A stretch of 64,000 bases of DNA from Anaerolineae bacterium (GCA_021463865.1 JAJTXY010000008.1:150451-214450), one strand, 5' to 3'; numbered from the stretch's first letter, positions 50,559 to 59,655 are shown. Numbers and translations are program-made. Notes: generated by a model from the letters alone, not told the origin.

Positions 50559-52196
50559 TTATGACCCGCAGGCCCGACCTGACAACACAGGGATGTCAAA
50601 ACCGAGCAGTTGATTCGACAGCATCACCTGTAGCAAATTTTCGTTAGGATAGCTGCCAATCCAAACCTCATTACGATAATCCCCCCAAACACTGACCTGC
50701 CCTAGCAGATTCCCAGTTTGGCTATCAAACGTCAATACATGGCCTGTTTGGTCAGCCAATACGAGGGTACAGGCATCCGCTTGGAGCAGGCGGGCATGGC
50801 TTAGATTTTCGACACCGACCTCCGTCGTCCACACTACTTTGCCGTTGGGTGAAATTGCCGAAAGGGTATCTCTGCCATTCACGCCCCACAGCACCAGTAG
50901 GCCGGAATCGGTGACAAGCAGGGCGCTGTCGGTACGGTTGATGTCGAGATTTTCCAATACGAGCATATGCGTGCCGTCGGAAGTGATAATTTCAAGCGTG
51001 CCCTGATTTCGCAGGTAAATACTGCCATCTGGCGCGGCGGCCAGATCAGAATTTGGCAGCACGTCGGCCCGTTCGAGCAATGTCCCATCCGGCGAAAAAA
51101 CCAATAATTCATTGCTGCTGGTCAATAGGGCGGCGAGTTGGGAGGTGGAGGCATGGGTGGTGATTCGGCTGATTCCCGCAGACTCGGCAACAGGCTGGCG
51201 CTGCACATCATACACATGTAGGGTAGAGTCTGTATCTATCAACAAAATGGATTGACCTAACACAAATGGGCCTTGTGCAATGCTCTCTAGTCCGGTTGAC
51301 CACTCTTCCCAAAAGCCGCCATATTGATTCCAAATTTGCACCCGACCATCGGCTGCGCCAATCAACGCGACCTGTGCATCGCCATCCCTCAGACCCGCAA
51401 AGCCCACCACATCAATCGAATCGGCAAGGCGATATTCCCAAAGTCGCCCCCCTTCATTGTTATAGGCGCGATATTGATTGTCGTCCACAAACAACACCAT
51501 ACCATCTTGGCGGAAAATGGGGTCAAAACGTGGGCCACTTTCATCAATCAGAGTCGTGTGCCAGCGATGGGCGGGATTTAGCCAGCCGCGCCAATTCTCG
51601 ATAAACTGACGGGGGTTCAACCAGCCACGTAGTCGGGGGTCCACTGTCCAATAGCCCGGCCCCGGATAGTTGGGCCACATGGTACGGATTTCGAAATGCA
51701 GATGGGGCGCAGGGCGGGGGTCACTAATCGCGCCAACAATATCGCCTTTGTTGACACATGTCCCTTCTGCCGGAAATAAATAACCACCACTTTCTTCCAT
51801 ATGCCCATAAACCGAATAAACCGTGCCAGTGGGGAAGGAATGCTGCACGATCACGACACCGCGATCCCGCCCCCAACCTTCAGGATTGGAATAGGTGACA
51901 CGCCCCGGCGCAAATGCTCGCACAGGCAGCCCAAGCGACGACCCTTCGATGCTGACCCAATCATCCCCAGCATGAAGTTGGCCTTCAAAACGGGCATTCG
52001 GACGCATAAAAGGGTTAATCAATTGAAATCGAGTGGTATCAATCGGGTAATCAAAATCGTCAGGAGAATCTACAATACCGCAACCTTGTTGATAGGGTGA
52101 GGTTTGGGTTGGAGCAGGTGGGGCATATGCCGAAACCACTGCCCCACCATAAATTATTGCAATAAATACAACCCAGAGACCCCAAAACCGTCGCAT
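50559..52196 (-). CDS. Exported M23-type (LytM) peptidase domain with beta-propeller
   Basis: A 545-residue protein. A signal/anchor helix (FWGLWVVFIAIIYGGAVVSAY) is followed by the LytM domain at about 65-205: FEGQLHAGDDWV with Zn ligands, VYGHMEESGGYLF and PAPHLHFEIRT. Residues about 215-540 form short WD/PQQ-like blades (VALIGAADGRVQIWN, LLIDTDSTLHVYD, LVLADQTGHVLTFD). Probably acts on peptidoglycan or scaffolds other wall enzymes. Six nt downstream of signal peptidase. Confidence 0.87.
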   Translation of the reverse strand: MRRFWGLWVVFIAIIYGGAVVSAYAPPAPTQTSPYQQGCGIVDSPDDFDYPIDTTRFQLINPFMRPNARFEGQLHAGDDWVSIEGSSLGLPVRAFAPGRVTYSNPEGWGRDRGVVIVQHSFPTGTVYSVYGHMEESGGYLFPAEGTCVNKGDIVGAISDPRPAPHLHFEIRTMWPNYPGPGYWTVDPRLRGWLNPRQFIENWRGWLNPAHRWHTTLIDESGPRFDPIFRQDGMVLFVDDNQYRAYNNEGGRLWEYRLADSIDVVGFAGLRDGDAQVALIGAADGRVQIWNQYGGFWEEWSTGLESIAQGPFVLGQSILLIDTDSTLHVYDVQRQPVAESAGISRITTHASTSQLAALLTSSNELLVFSPDGTLLERADVLPNSDLAAAPDGSIYLRNQGTLEIITSDGTHMLVLENLDINRTDSALLVTDSGLLVLWGVNGRDTLSAISPNGKVVWTTEVGVENLSHARLLQADACTLVLADQTGHVLTFDSQTGNLLGQVSVWGDYRNEVWIGSYPNENLLQVMLSNQLLGFDIPVLSGRACGS

Positions 52197-52202
52197 ATGG
52201 GG

Positions 52203-52832
52203 CTAGTCAGTGTAATCTTGACCGGAAATCCACGACCAATCACTCGGCGGCCAATATTTCATCAGAACCTTGCCGATAATCTGGGAGCGTTTAATAGGGC
52301 CAAAGTCGTGGCTATCGCGGCTGTGATTGCGATTATCACCCAAGACGAAATATTCGTCGTCGCCCAAGACCCATTGGCGATCTTGGCAGGAATAGGTTTG
52401 GCATAATTCAGCCACATACGGCTCATCCAGCGCGACCCCATTGATATAAATCTGCCCCTCGTCCATCGTCACGGTTTCACCGGGAAGGGCCACAATGCGC
52501 TTCAGCAAATCAATCTGGTTATCCAAATCAAGGACGACAACATCGCCGCGCTGGGGGTCGCCGAGGATATAATGCAGCCGTGATACCACGATCCGTTCAT
52601 GGTCAAAGAAACTCGGCTCCATGCTATGGCCTTCAACGATATATCGCGGAATGAACAGATTGAGGCCCGTATACAGGATAATTACCAAGAGGGCCGTCTG
52701 AAACACCTCCCGAAATATACCGCTACCACGCTGACGTAGGCTGCGACCTTCCTGTGGAGGGGCTTCATATAACGCGGGCATAGGAGTCATATCCATCGGG
52801 GGTTGCGGAGAATCGTTTTGATACGGGTACAC
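52203..52832 (-). CDS. lepB: Signal peptidase I
   Basis: A 209-residue protein. A Pro-rich cytosolic N-terminus precedes one membrane helix (FQTALLVIILYTGLNLFI). The catalytic Ser is in EGHSMEPSF, the Lys in LLKRIVALPGE, and GDNRNHSRDSHDFG is box E. GTG start with AGGAG 8 nt upstream. A TGTATAAT element at 52886-52881 on this strand is a probable -10. Heads an operon with the M23 protein and a kinase. Confidence 0.95.
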   Translation of the reverse strand: MYPYQNDSPQPPMDMTPMPALYEAPPQEGRSLRQRGSGIFREVFQTALLVIILYTGLNLFIPRYIVEGHSMEPSFFDHERIVVSRLHYILGDPQRGDVVVLDLDNQIDLLKRIVALPGETVTMDEGQIYINGVALDEPYVAELCQTYSCQDRQWVLGDDEYFVLGDNRNHSRDSHDFGPIKRSQIIGKVLMKYWPPSDWSWISGQDYTD

Positions 52833-53016
52833 GCATTAAGCTCCTTAGCATAGTGAGTTTTTATTCACCCACACCGATTCATTATACACTGGCATGAAGC
52901 CCAATACGCCCAAGAATTTGCAAAAAATCTGTAAAACGTCGGATTGGTAATAAATTCAATAATTTTTGACAAAATTCACAAAATTCGGAAAATTATCGTG
53001 ACTTTTTGCCGCGGCG

Positions 53017-53038
53017 AGTGTTTAATCCTTTGAACACT
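53017..53038. promoter_or_regulatory. Inverted repeat upstream of the desaturase gene
   Basis: AGTGTT-N10-AACACT, 53 nt before the ATG and next to a CRP-like palindrome. Possible repressor site. Confidence 0.4.
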
Positions 53039-53040
53039 AA

Positions 53041-53056
53041 TGTGACATATTTCACA
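53041..53056. promoter_or_regulatory. CRP/FNR-type palindrome upstream of the desaturase gene
   Basis: TGTGA-CATATT-TCACA is a perfect match to the TGTGA-N6-TCACA core consensus of CRP. It ends 34 nt before the ATG. Confidence 0.55.
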
Positions 53057-53090
53057 GGCCGTATCGTTTAAGTAAAGGATAGATCCATAA

Positions 53091-54155
53091 ATGCAAGAGA
53101 CTACTGCCAAAAAAGCAAAACCGGCATGGGTACGGATTGTTGCCGCCTATCAAAAGCCTACTATCAACACCAGCATAATCCAAATCCTGAACAGTTATAT
53201 ACCGTTCTGGTTCTTTTTGATTTTGAGCGCCATTTTGGTGAATGTTTCGATTTTGCTGTCGCTGCCCTGTTCGCTGTTGGCGGCGGGATTTATGATGCGG
53301 GTTTTCATTATTCAGCATGATGCCGGACATGGGTCATTTTTTAAATCCAAAAAATGGAACACGATTATTGGCAATATTTGTAGTGTTGTGACCCTAACCC
53401 CGTATGATATGTGGCGCACCAACCACGCCATCCACCACGCCCATAATGGTGACCTCAACCATCGCGGGACGGGTGATATTTACACGATGACCGTCAATGA
53501 GTACCGCGCACTACCATCATGGAAACGTTTGGGGTACAAGATTTATCGTAACCCGGCTTTCTTGTTCCTCATTGGCGCACCCTTGATGTTCGTGGTGTTG
53601 TTCCGTCTCCCCTTTGCCTACAAACACACACATAGCCGACGTGGTTTGATGAGTGTCATCCGCACCGATGTGCAATTTTTAACATTCATTGTCCTCATGT
53701 CAGTAATCTTTGGGTTTGGTAATTTCCTGATGGCCTACCTGCCGATGATCTTCTTCGCGTCAAGTGCCGGGGTCTGGATGTTTTACGTTCAACACCAATT
53801 TGAAGATGCCTATTGGTCAAAAGACCCGCATTGGACATATGAAGACGCCGCCCTAAAAGGCAGCACCTATTACAAACTACCCAAAGTGCTGCAATGGTTC
53901 ACTGGCAACATCGGCCTACACCACATTCACCACCTTAGCCCACTCATCCCCAACTATTTGCTGCAAGAGTGCCACGACGAGAATCCGGAATTCCATAAAG
54001 TTGTGACCTTGACCATCTGGAGCAGTGTTAAGCTGGTTGCCAAGAATTTGGCGCTGTGGGATGAAGAAACCGAAAAGATGATGACGTTCCGTGAATTTGA
54101 ACGTAACGAACGGCTGGCCCGTCAGTTGAACCGGACACAACCAGTCAATGGCTAA
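53091..54155 (+). CDS. Membrane fatty acid desaturase
   Basis: A 354-residue di-iron desaturase with about four to six membrane segments and the three His boxes: HDAGH near 80, HAIHH near 120 and HHIHH near 280. It lowers membrane fluidity temperature by introducing a double bond in acyl chains; regiochemistry cannot be told. AAAGGAT precedes the ATG. The upstream region holds a CRP-type palindrome and a second inverted repeat. Its 3' end overlaps the Gfo/Idh/MocA gene by 8 nt. Confidence 0.92.
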   Translation: MQETTAKKAKPAWVRIVAAYQKPTINTSIIQILNSYIPFWFFLILSAILVNVSILLSLPCSLLAAGFMMRVFIIQHDAGHGSFFKSKKWNTIIGNICSVVTLTPYDMWRTNHAIHHAHNGDLNHRGTGDIYTMTVNEYRALPSWKRLGYKIYRNPAFLFLIGAPLMFVVLFRLPFAYKHTHSRRGLMSVIRTDVQFLTFIVLMSVIFGFGNFLMAYLPMIFFASSAGVWMFYVQHQFEDAYWSKDPHWTYEDAALKGSTYYKLPKVLQWFTGNIGLHHIHHLSPLIPNYLLQECHDENPEFHKVVTLTIWSSVKLVAKNLALWDEETEKMMTFREFERNERLARQLNRTQPVNG

Positions 54156-55128
54156 CCACATTCGTTGGGGGGTCATTAGCACGGCTCGGATTGGCCGGGT
54201 GCGTGTCATTCCGGCCATTCAGCAATCCTCGAATGGTCGGGTGGTTGCCATTGCCAGCCGTAATCTTGAAACAGCACAGGCCGTCGCGGGAGAACTCAAT
54301 ATCCCCACGGCCTATGGCTCTTATGAAGCCCTGTTGAATGACCCGAATGTGGACGCGATTTATAATCCCCTGCCCAACAGCGAACATGCCGAATGGAGCA
54401 TTCGCTGTGCCGAGGCGGGCAAACCGACCCTCTGCGAAAAACCACTTGCGCGGGATGTCGCTGAAGCCCAACAAATGGTGGATTTTTTTGCCCAACGGGG
54501 CGTCCTCTTCGCCGAAGCGTTTATGTATCGCTTCCACCCCCAAACCAACCAAGTGCGCCAACTTTTGGCGAACAACCAAATTGGGGACATTCATCTAATC
54601 AATTCTGCGTTTACCTTCACCCTTACCCAAGAAAACAACATCCGTCTGAGTAAAGACTTGGCGGGCGGAGCGTTGATGGATGTGGGATGTTACTGTGTCA
54701 ATGTCATGCGCTTGCTGACGGGTGAAGAACCCATTCAGATAGAGGCCTTCGCAAATTTTGGCGAAACATCGGATGTAGATGAATCGCTGGTGGGTCTGCT
54801 GCAATTTCCATCCGGTGTCTTGGGCCATTTCGATTGTGGCTTACGCAGCTATCGGGCAAATTATTATGAAATTCGCGGCTCGATAGGTCGGATTTTGGTC
54901 GAAGAAGCCTTCACGATGCGCCCCGGCAATGAATACACTATCAAGGTGTGGCAGGGTGAAGATTATCAAGAATTTAAAACCCCGGCGGTGGATCATCATC
55001 AATTGATGGCGGAAGATTTCGCCGACGCCCTGCTCAACAATCGTCCGCCGCGCTTCCCTGCCCAAGATGCGGTTGAGAATATGCGAGTGATTGACCAATT
55101 ACTTGCTTCGGCCCGCCAACACGCCTAA
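54148..55128 (+). CDS. Gfo/Idh/MocA-family NAD(P)-dependent oxidoreductase
   Basis: A 326-residue protein. The N-terminal Rossmann region RWGVISTARIGRVRVIPAIQQS binds the cofactor, CEKPLARDVAEAQ is the family's EKP motif, and the C-terminal alpha/beta domain includes GGALMDVGCYCVNVMRLLTG. Substrates are usually sugars, inositols or dihydrodiols. Overlap with the desaturase suggests co-expression without an obvious pathway link. A terminator follows. Confidence 0.9.
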   Translation: MANHIRWGVISTARIGRVRVIPAIQQSSNGRVVAIASRNLETAQAVAGELNIPTAYGSYEALLNDPNVDAIYNPLPNSEHAEWSIRCAEAGKPTLCEKPLARDVAEAQQMVDFFAQRGVLFAEAFMYRFHPQTNQVRQLLANNQIGDIHLINSAFTFTLTQENNIRLSKDLAGGALMDVGCYCVNVMRLLTGEEPIQIEAFANFGETSDVDESLVGLLQFPSGVLGHFDCGLRSYRANYYEIRGSIGRILVEEAFTMRPGNEYTIKVWQGEDYQEFKTPAVDHHQLMAEDFADALLNNRPPRFPAQDAVENMRVIDQLLASARQHA

Positions 55129-55152
55129 GCCATAACCCAATCAAAGGGTATG

Positions 55153-55186
55153 AATAGATAGGGTTCTCTGAAGCCCTATCTATTTT
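55153..55186 (+). terminator. Terminator after the Gfo/Idh/MocA gene
   Basis: AATAGATAGGG and CCCTATCTATT form an 11-bp stem followed by TT. Confidence 0.75.
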
Positions 55187-55213
55187 CACATCCCCTCAAA
55201 AACCTTGTATAAT
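55185..55213 (+). promoter_or_regulatory. Promoter of the herA operon
   Basis: TTCACA, a 17-nt spacer and TATAAT (55208-55213), 37 nt before the herA ATG and directly after the preceding terminator. Confidence 0.65.
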
Positions 55214-55249
55214 CAGAGAACATATGTTTGAAATACACAGGGATACTTT

Positions 55250-56953
55250 ATGGCAAGTAAAAATAATCGCAGTCAGTTGGATGACTGGTTTCCACGCGAC
55301 GCGGGTGGACGACCAGTCATCACCGATGGCCCCGGCAAACGCTTGGGGGTTGTGGTTGGCGGCTCACTGAGCAAAGGGCTGCAAATCAAACTTGACCGCG
55401 AGACCTCGATTGAAGATTTAGCGGTTGGGCGCTATGTTGTGGTGCGCGGTCTGAAGAAACGCTTTTTCTGCATGGTCACGGATATTCAATTGGATGTCAC
55501 CAATGCCGCGATGATGGCGAATCCACCCGATCTGCAAGACCCGTTTTTGAGCGCGATTTACGCAGGCACGGCGGCGTTTGGCACGCTGCACATTGCCCCG
55601 ATGCTGATGATTGATGAACTTTCCAGCGAACCCCGCCCAGTCAAAACGATCCCCAGCCATTTTATGCCAGTTGAAATTGCGACGGTCAAAGATGTGAATG
55701 ACGTGTTTGGGCAGGAAGACGCCACGCATTTTAATGTCGGTGCGCCGTTGGAACTCGAAGAAACACAGATTAATCTGGACTTGCGGCGGTTGGTCGAACG
55801 TTCAGTAGGCGTCTTTGGCAAAAGCGGCACAGGCAAAAGTTTCCTTACCCGTATTTTGTTGGCCGGCGTCATTCAGCGGCGCATGGCGGTCTCGCTGATT
55901 TTCGACATGCACAACGACTATGGGTGGGAAGTGACCGATGAACGCGGCCCGAAGGCTAAAGGGTTAAAACAACTATTCCCCTCCGAAGTAGCCATTTTGA
56001 CACTGGATGAAGAATCGTCGCGCCGCCGCAAAGCCAAATATGATTATGTGGTGACGTTAGGCTATGATGAAATTGAGCCGCAAGATATTGAAATGCTCAA
56101 GGGCACACTCGATTTATCCGACTCCATGATTGACGCAGCCTATATGCTCCGCAAACGCTTTGGCGAGGAGTGGATTTCCACCTTTTTGCGCCTGAACGCC
56201 GACGCGATGGAAGAACTCATGGAAACGTCAAGTGTCAGCGGGGCATCCATTCAAGCCTTAGAACGCCGTTTGCGCCGCTTTGAACGTTGGGCCTTTCTAA
56301 AACCCGATGGGGCAATGGGGGACAGCGTAAGTAAAATTGTTGAACTGATTGAACAGCGCAAAAGCATTGTGCTGGAATTTGGGCGCTACGGCAACATCCT
56401 CGAAGCCTATATCTTGGTGGCGAATTACCTGACTCGCCGCATCCACCAATATTACGTCGAGCGCATTGAAAAGGCGCTTGGGGATGATTCGATGAAGCCG
56501 CCGCAGCTTCTCATCACGATTGAGGAAGCGCATAAATTCCTTGACCCCACTATCGCCCGCCAAACAATCTTTGGCATCATCTCGCGCGAAATGCGTAAAT
56601 ATAACGTGACGCTGTTGGTGGTAGACCAGCGACCCAGCGGGATTGACGAAGAGGTGATGAGCCAAATCGGGACTCGTGTGACGGCCCTGCTCGATAACGA
56701 GCGCGACATTGCGGCGGTACTGACCGGGATTAGCGGCGCATCGGCCCTGCGGGAAGTGCTGGCCCGCTTGGACACCAAACAGCAGGCGATTTTGTTGGGC
56801 CATGCCGTGCCCATGCCCGTCGTGGTCAAGACCCGCGCTTATGACTCGGCCTTCTACGCGGCAATGGGGTATGTAGATGATGAGAATTTAGCGGATGCCG
56901 CCCAACAAGCACGCAAAAATTTAGGGACAGATGGCGGTAAACGGAGGTTATAG
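55250..56953 (+). CDS. HerA-like hexameric ATPase (DUF87)
   Basis: A 567-residue protein. An N-terminal HAS-barrel-like region (GKRLGVVVGGSLSKGLQIKL) is followed by Walker A VFGKSGTGKSFLTR near residue 190, FDMHNDYGW, Walker B-like LLITIEEAHKFLDP and the arginine-finger region LLVVDQRPSGIDEEVMSQIGTR. HerA translocates DNA with the nuclease NurA in archaea and with SIR2 or other effectors in bacterial defence systems. No NurA is visible. The next gene, 5 nt on, is a CobB-type sirtuin. Confidence 0.9.
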   Translation: MASKNNRSQLDDWFPRDAGGRPVITDGPGKRLGVVVGGSLSKGLQIKLDRETSIEDLAVGRYVVVRGLKKRFFCMVTDIQLDVTNAAMMANPPDLQDPFLSAIYAGTAAFGTLHIAPMLMIDELSSEPRPVKTIPSHFMPVEIATVKDVNDVFGQEDATHFNVGAPLELEETQINLDLRRLVERSVGVFGKSGTGKSFLTRILLAGVIQRRMAVSLIFDMHNDYGWEVTDERGPKAKGLKQLFPSEVAILTLDEESSRRRKAKYDYVVTLGYDEIEPQDIEMLKGTLDLSDSMIDAAYMLRKRFGEEWISTFLRLNADAMEELMETSSVSGASIQALERRLRRFERWAFLKPDGAMGDSVSKIVELIEQRKSIVLEFGRYGNILEAYILVANYLTRRIHQYYVERIEKALGDDSMKPPQLLITIEEAHKFLDPTIARQTIFGIISREMRKYNVTLLVVDQRPSGIDEEVMSQIGTRVTALLDNERDIAAVLTGISGASALREVLARLDTKQQAILLGHAVPMPVVVKTRAYDSAFYAAMGYVDDENLADAAQQARKNLGTDGGKRRL

Positions 56954-56958
56954 GCGCA

Positions 56959-57735
56959 ATGGCAGAGGCAACGATTCCACAACTCGCCGAAGTGATTGGC
57001 AGTTCGCAGCGATTGGTCGTTTTGACCGGGGCGGGCATGAGCAAAGAAAGCGGCATTCCCACGTTTCGGGATGCCCTTGATGGTTTATGGGCCAAATATG
57101 ACCCGACCCAATTGGCGACGCCGCGTGCCTTTCAAGCCAACCCCAAGCTGGTCTGGGATTGGTATCAATATCGGCGTGAACTGGTAGGCAAATGTGAACC
57201 CAACCCCGGTCATTATGCCCTCGCGCAGTTGGAAGGTTTGCTGCCGCAGGTCATCATCGTCACTCAAAATGTGGACGGTTTTCATCAAATGGCAGGCAGC
57301 ACCGATGTAATTTGTTTGCACGGTGATATTCGCAAGGATAAATGTTTCGCCAATTGTCAGGGCAACCCGACCTATGCCGATGTCTCACAGTTGGTATGGG
57401 ATAAAGAAAGCAGCCCACCCATCTGCCCCCACTGCAAAACGGCCTATCTGCGACCCGATGTCGTGTGGTTTGAAGAAGCCCTACCGCAGGACGCCCTTTA
57501 CCGTGCGGTAGCTTTAAGTCAGCAGGCCGATATGATGCTGGTGATTGGCACCAAAGGTGCGGTCTATCCAACAGCACAACTCCCGCTCTATGCCGTAGAA
57601 GCAGGGGCGACGGTGGTGGAAATTAATCCGCAGCGAAGCGACATCACCCATTGGGCTACCCATTGGCTACCGATGCCCTCCGGTGAAGCCCTCCCGCAGA
57701 TTGTTGATCTCATCCGCAAGGTGAAAACGGCATGA
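56959..57735 (+). CDS. cobB: NAD-dependent protein deacylase (CobB-type sirtuin)
   Basis: A 258-residue sirtuin. GAGMSKESGIPTFRD and TQNVDGFHQMAG bind NAD, LHGDI holds the catalytic His, and the Zn module has CFANC and CPHC. WYQYR fits the Tyr-x-x-Arg motif that lets CobB and SIRT5 remove succinyl or malonyl groups as well as acetyl. A complete Zn ribbon and standard length favour a protein deacylase over the longer SIR2 NADases of defence systems. AACGGAGG precedes the ATG; coupled by ATGA to the next gene. Confidence 0.92.
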   Translation: MAEATIPQLAEVIGSSQRLVVLTGAGMSKESGIPTFRDALDGLWAKYDPTQLATPRAFQANPKLVWDWYQYRRELVGKCEPNPGHYALAQLEGLLPQVIIVTQNVDGFHQMAGSTDVICLHGDIRKDKCFANCQGNPTYADVSQLVWDKESSPPICPHCKTAYLRPDVVWFEEALPQDALYRAVALSQQADMMLVIGTKGAVYPTAQLPLYAVEAGATVVEINPQRSDITHWATHWLPMPSGEALPQIVDLIRKVKTA

Positions 57736-58853
57736 AAAGTATTTTGCTAGTGTTTATGCTGGTGCTGTTGATTAGGCAAGTCCCCCCCTCCGCTACTCAC
57801 GCACAGGGAGCAGCACCATTAGATGTTTTTCTGGGTTATAACAGTGAGGCGCAGTCGGTTACGGTCTATTTCGCCAATGCCGTCACCGGATTGAGCGCAA
57901 TCACGACCATTGATAATTTCCCACCCGAACTCAACCTATTAGAGGAATTTACGCTGACTGCCAACGGGGTCATTTATCGTGATCCAGCGGGCATCACGCC
58001 ACGCCTCATTACCCCCAACGGCAGCATCTTCGACCTCAGTTTTATCCCTCAGCGTATTGATCAGACCTTACTACGGATTGAATGGGTCATCTCCCCAAAT
58101 GGCCGCACGATTGCATGGGCTGAGATGTATTTTGAGAATGGCTGGCAGGCATCGTTGTATGTCGCGCATTTGGATGGCACAGAATTGCGTGCCCTGCCGA
58201 CCATCCCCTTGACCGATGCGCGTTCCTATTCACGGGTGGCAATGGTTGCCGTCTCGAATGATGGCAGCCGCGTATTTTTCGATTTGGAACACCCCACCGA
58301 ACCGCGCCGCCCAGAAGATTTATTCCTCGATTACCAATTGATTGAAGCCTATATTGAGCAACGCCAGAGCTATTTTCACCTCCCCGGTGAACCGAATTGC
58401 TTTTGCCCGGCCTCCATTGCTGACGATGGTCGCACCCTGATTCGTTTGGAACGCACCGCCAGCGGGGTCGGCTATGAATTACGCTTGGTCAACTTGGAAA
58501 ATAATCGAGAACGCCGTATCGAGGCCGCACCGGATGTATTGTTTACGCAGGCGGGGGATATTTTGTTAAGTCCGGGGGGTTCGATGCTGCTGTATGCGAT
58601 GGGCGGGGTACAGGCGGCATTACCAGATGACCCACCGACTTTCGCATTGGTGATGGCGGATTTTGCGACGGGGGAACAGCATGTGGTTAGCAGTTCATCC
58701 GAACAGCGATTGCGACCAATGGCTTTTATTGACCGCAATACCGCCGCGATTGTCGTGGATTTGAGCAGCCAGACCACCTACAAAATGAGCCTCGACACTG
58801 GAGAATTAGAGCAAGTAGCAAATTTGATTTGGTTGGGCAGTTTGCAGGGGTAA
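57732..58853 (+). CDS. Exported TolB/WD-like beta-propeller protein, function unknown
   Basis: A 373-residue protein. Signal peptide SILLVFMLVLLIRQVPPSATHAQ, then blades with recurring ISPNGRTIAWAEMYF, VSNDGSRVFFDLEH, IADDGRTLIRLER and LSPGGSMLLYAMG, which are typical DPP/TolB-like propeller strands. One FCP Cys pair (CFC) lies near residue 225. No enzymatic motif. Its start overlaps the cobB stop, so it belongs to the herA-cobB unit. Confidence 0.8.
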   Translation: MKSILLVFMLVLLIRQVPPSATHAQGAAPLDVFLGYNSEAQSVTVYFANAVTGLSAITTIDNFPPELNLLEEFTLTANGVIYRDPAGITPRLITPNGSIFDLSFIPQRIDQTLLRIEWVISPNGRTIAWAEMYFENGWQASLYVAHLDGTELRALPTIPLTDARSYSRVAMVAVSNDGSRVFFDLEHPTEPRRPEDLFLDYQLIEAYIEQRQSYFHLPGEPNCFCPASIADDGRTLIRLERTASGVGYELRLVNLENNRERRIEAAPDVLFTQAGDILLSPGGSMLLYAMGGVQAALPDDPPTFALVMADFATGEQHVVSSSSEQRLRPMAFIDRNTAAIVVDLSSQTTYKMSLDTGELEQVANLIWLGSLQG

Positions 58854-58924
58854 AATGTAAGACCGATGCGCATCTGCGTGTCAGAGGTATGTTTGTTGGA
58901 GTTTACTTAAAAGGGAGAACGATC

Positions 58925-59386
58925 ATGCCAAACATTGGGGAGATGGCCCCAGATTTTGAACTGTTGAATCAAGATGGACAGAAAACCAAACTTTCAGATT
59001 TTCGCGGCAAGACGGTGATTTTATTTGCCTACCCCAAAGCGGATACCCCCGGCTGCACCACTCAAGCGTGCGGTCTGCGTGATGCCTTCCCGCGTTTTCA
59101 AGATAAAAATGCTACCGTCATCGGCATCAGTCCTGACGAACCTGCCGACTTGAAAAAATGGATTGCCAAGCAAAATTTGCCGTACACCCTCGTCTCTGAC
59201 CCCGAACATGCGGTCTTGGAGCAGTGGGGGGCATGGGGTGAAAAATCCATGTATGGCAAAAAATATATGGGCGTGATTCGTTCGCATTGGGTCATCGGGC
59301 CGGACGGCAAAATTGTGGATGTGCAGTTGAATGTCAAACCTGAGAATAGTATCGAATCCGCGATCAAGGTGGTTATAGGGGAATAA
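58925..59386 (+). CDS. bcp: Thioredoxin-dependent peroxiredoxin (BCP/PrxQ)
   Basis: A 153-residue protein. KADTPGCTTQACGLRD holds the peroxidatic Cys and, five residues on, the resolving Cys of atypical two-Cys PrxQ enzymes. It reduces hydrogen peroxide and organic peroxides. The track starts 32 codons upstream inside the previous gene. AAGGGAG lies 8 nt before ATG 58925 (MPNIGEMAPDF), which is the correct family start. A strong terminator follows. Confidence 0.93.
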   Translation: MPNIGEMAPDFELLNQDGQKTKLSDFRGKTVILFAYPKADTPGCTTQACGLRDAFPRFQDKNATVIGISPDEPADLKKWIAKQNLPYTLVSDPEHAVLEQWGAWGEKSMYGKKYMGVIRSHWVIGPDGKIVDVQLNVKPENSIESAIKVVIGE

Positions 59387-59396
59387 GAGTGTGAAA

Positions 59397-59425
59397 GAGG
59401 GGTGAGTGTTTCTAGATCACCCCTC
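59397..59425 (+). terminator. Terminator after the peroxiredoxin gene
   Basis: GAGGGGTGA and TCACCCCTC form a perfect 9-bp stem, then AAGTTTCATTT. Confidence 0.75.
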
Positions 59426-59484
59426 AAGTTTCATTTCCATCTAATGCACACAATCCAGATTAATCGGCTGACAGCGGGTTTTGG

Positions 59485-59655
59485 TTAATACCACAGGTCT
59501 TGCCACAACGTCCATAATTCCTCACCAGAGCGTTCCAAAACACGATCAATTACCGTCGGGCGCGGATGAAGATAAAACTGCTCCCATAGCGCAATGCGGC
59601 GGAGGCTCCAACTTTCAATACGTGTTTGCAGCTTTTTGAAACAGTCAAAACTCAA
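59485..59655 (-). CDS. Possible small protein (56 aa) in an otherwise empty 335-bp gap
   Basis: Below the track cutoff. The minus strand is open from TTG 59655 (directly after an in-frame TAG, with AAGGTG just upstream) to TAA at 59487. The product contains KKLQTRIESWSLRRIALWEQF and ends LWTLWQDLWY. Rich in Trp, Arg and Leu with an amphipathic helical look. It could be a real small protein or the 3' remnant of a lost gene. The rest of the gap holds a terminator on the left and TATAAT (59680-59685) for the FHA gene on the right. Confidence 0.3.
   Translation of the reverse strand: MSFDCFKKLQTRIESWSLRRIALWEQFYLHPRPTVIDRVLERSGEELWTLWQDLWY

Noticed and set aside
55250-57735. SIR2-HerA (Nezha-type) phage defence system
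   Set aside because: The sirtuin is a standard 258-residue CobB with Zn ribbon and YxxR motif, not a long SIR2 NADase, and gene order differs. Kept only as a comparison.
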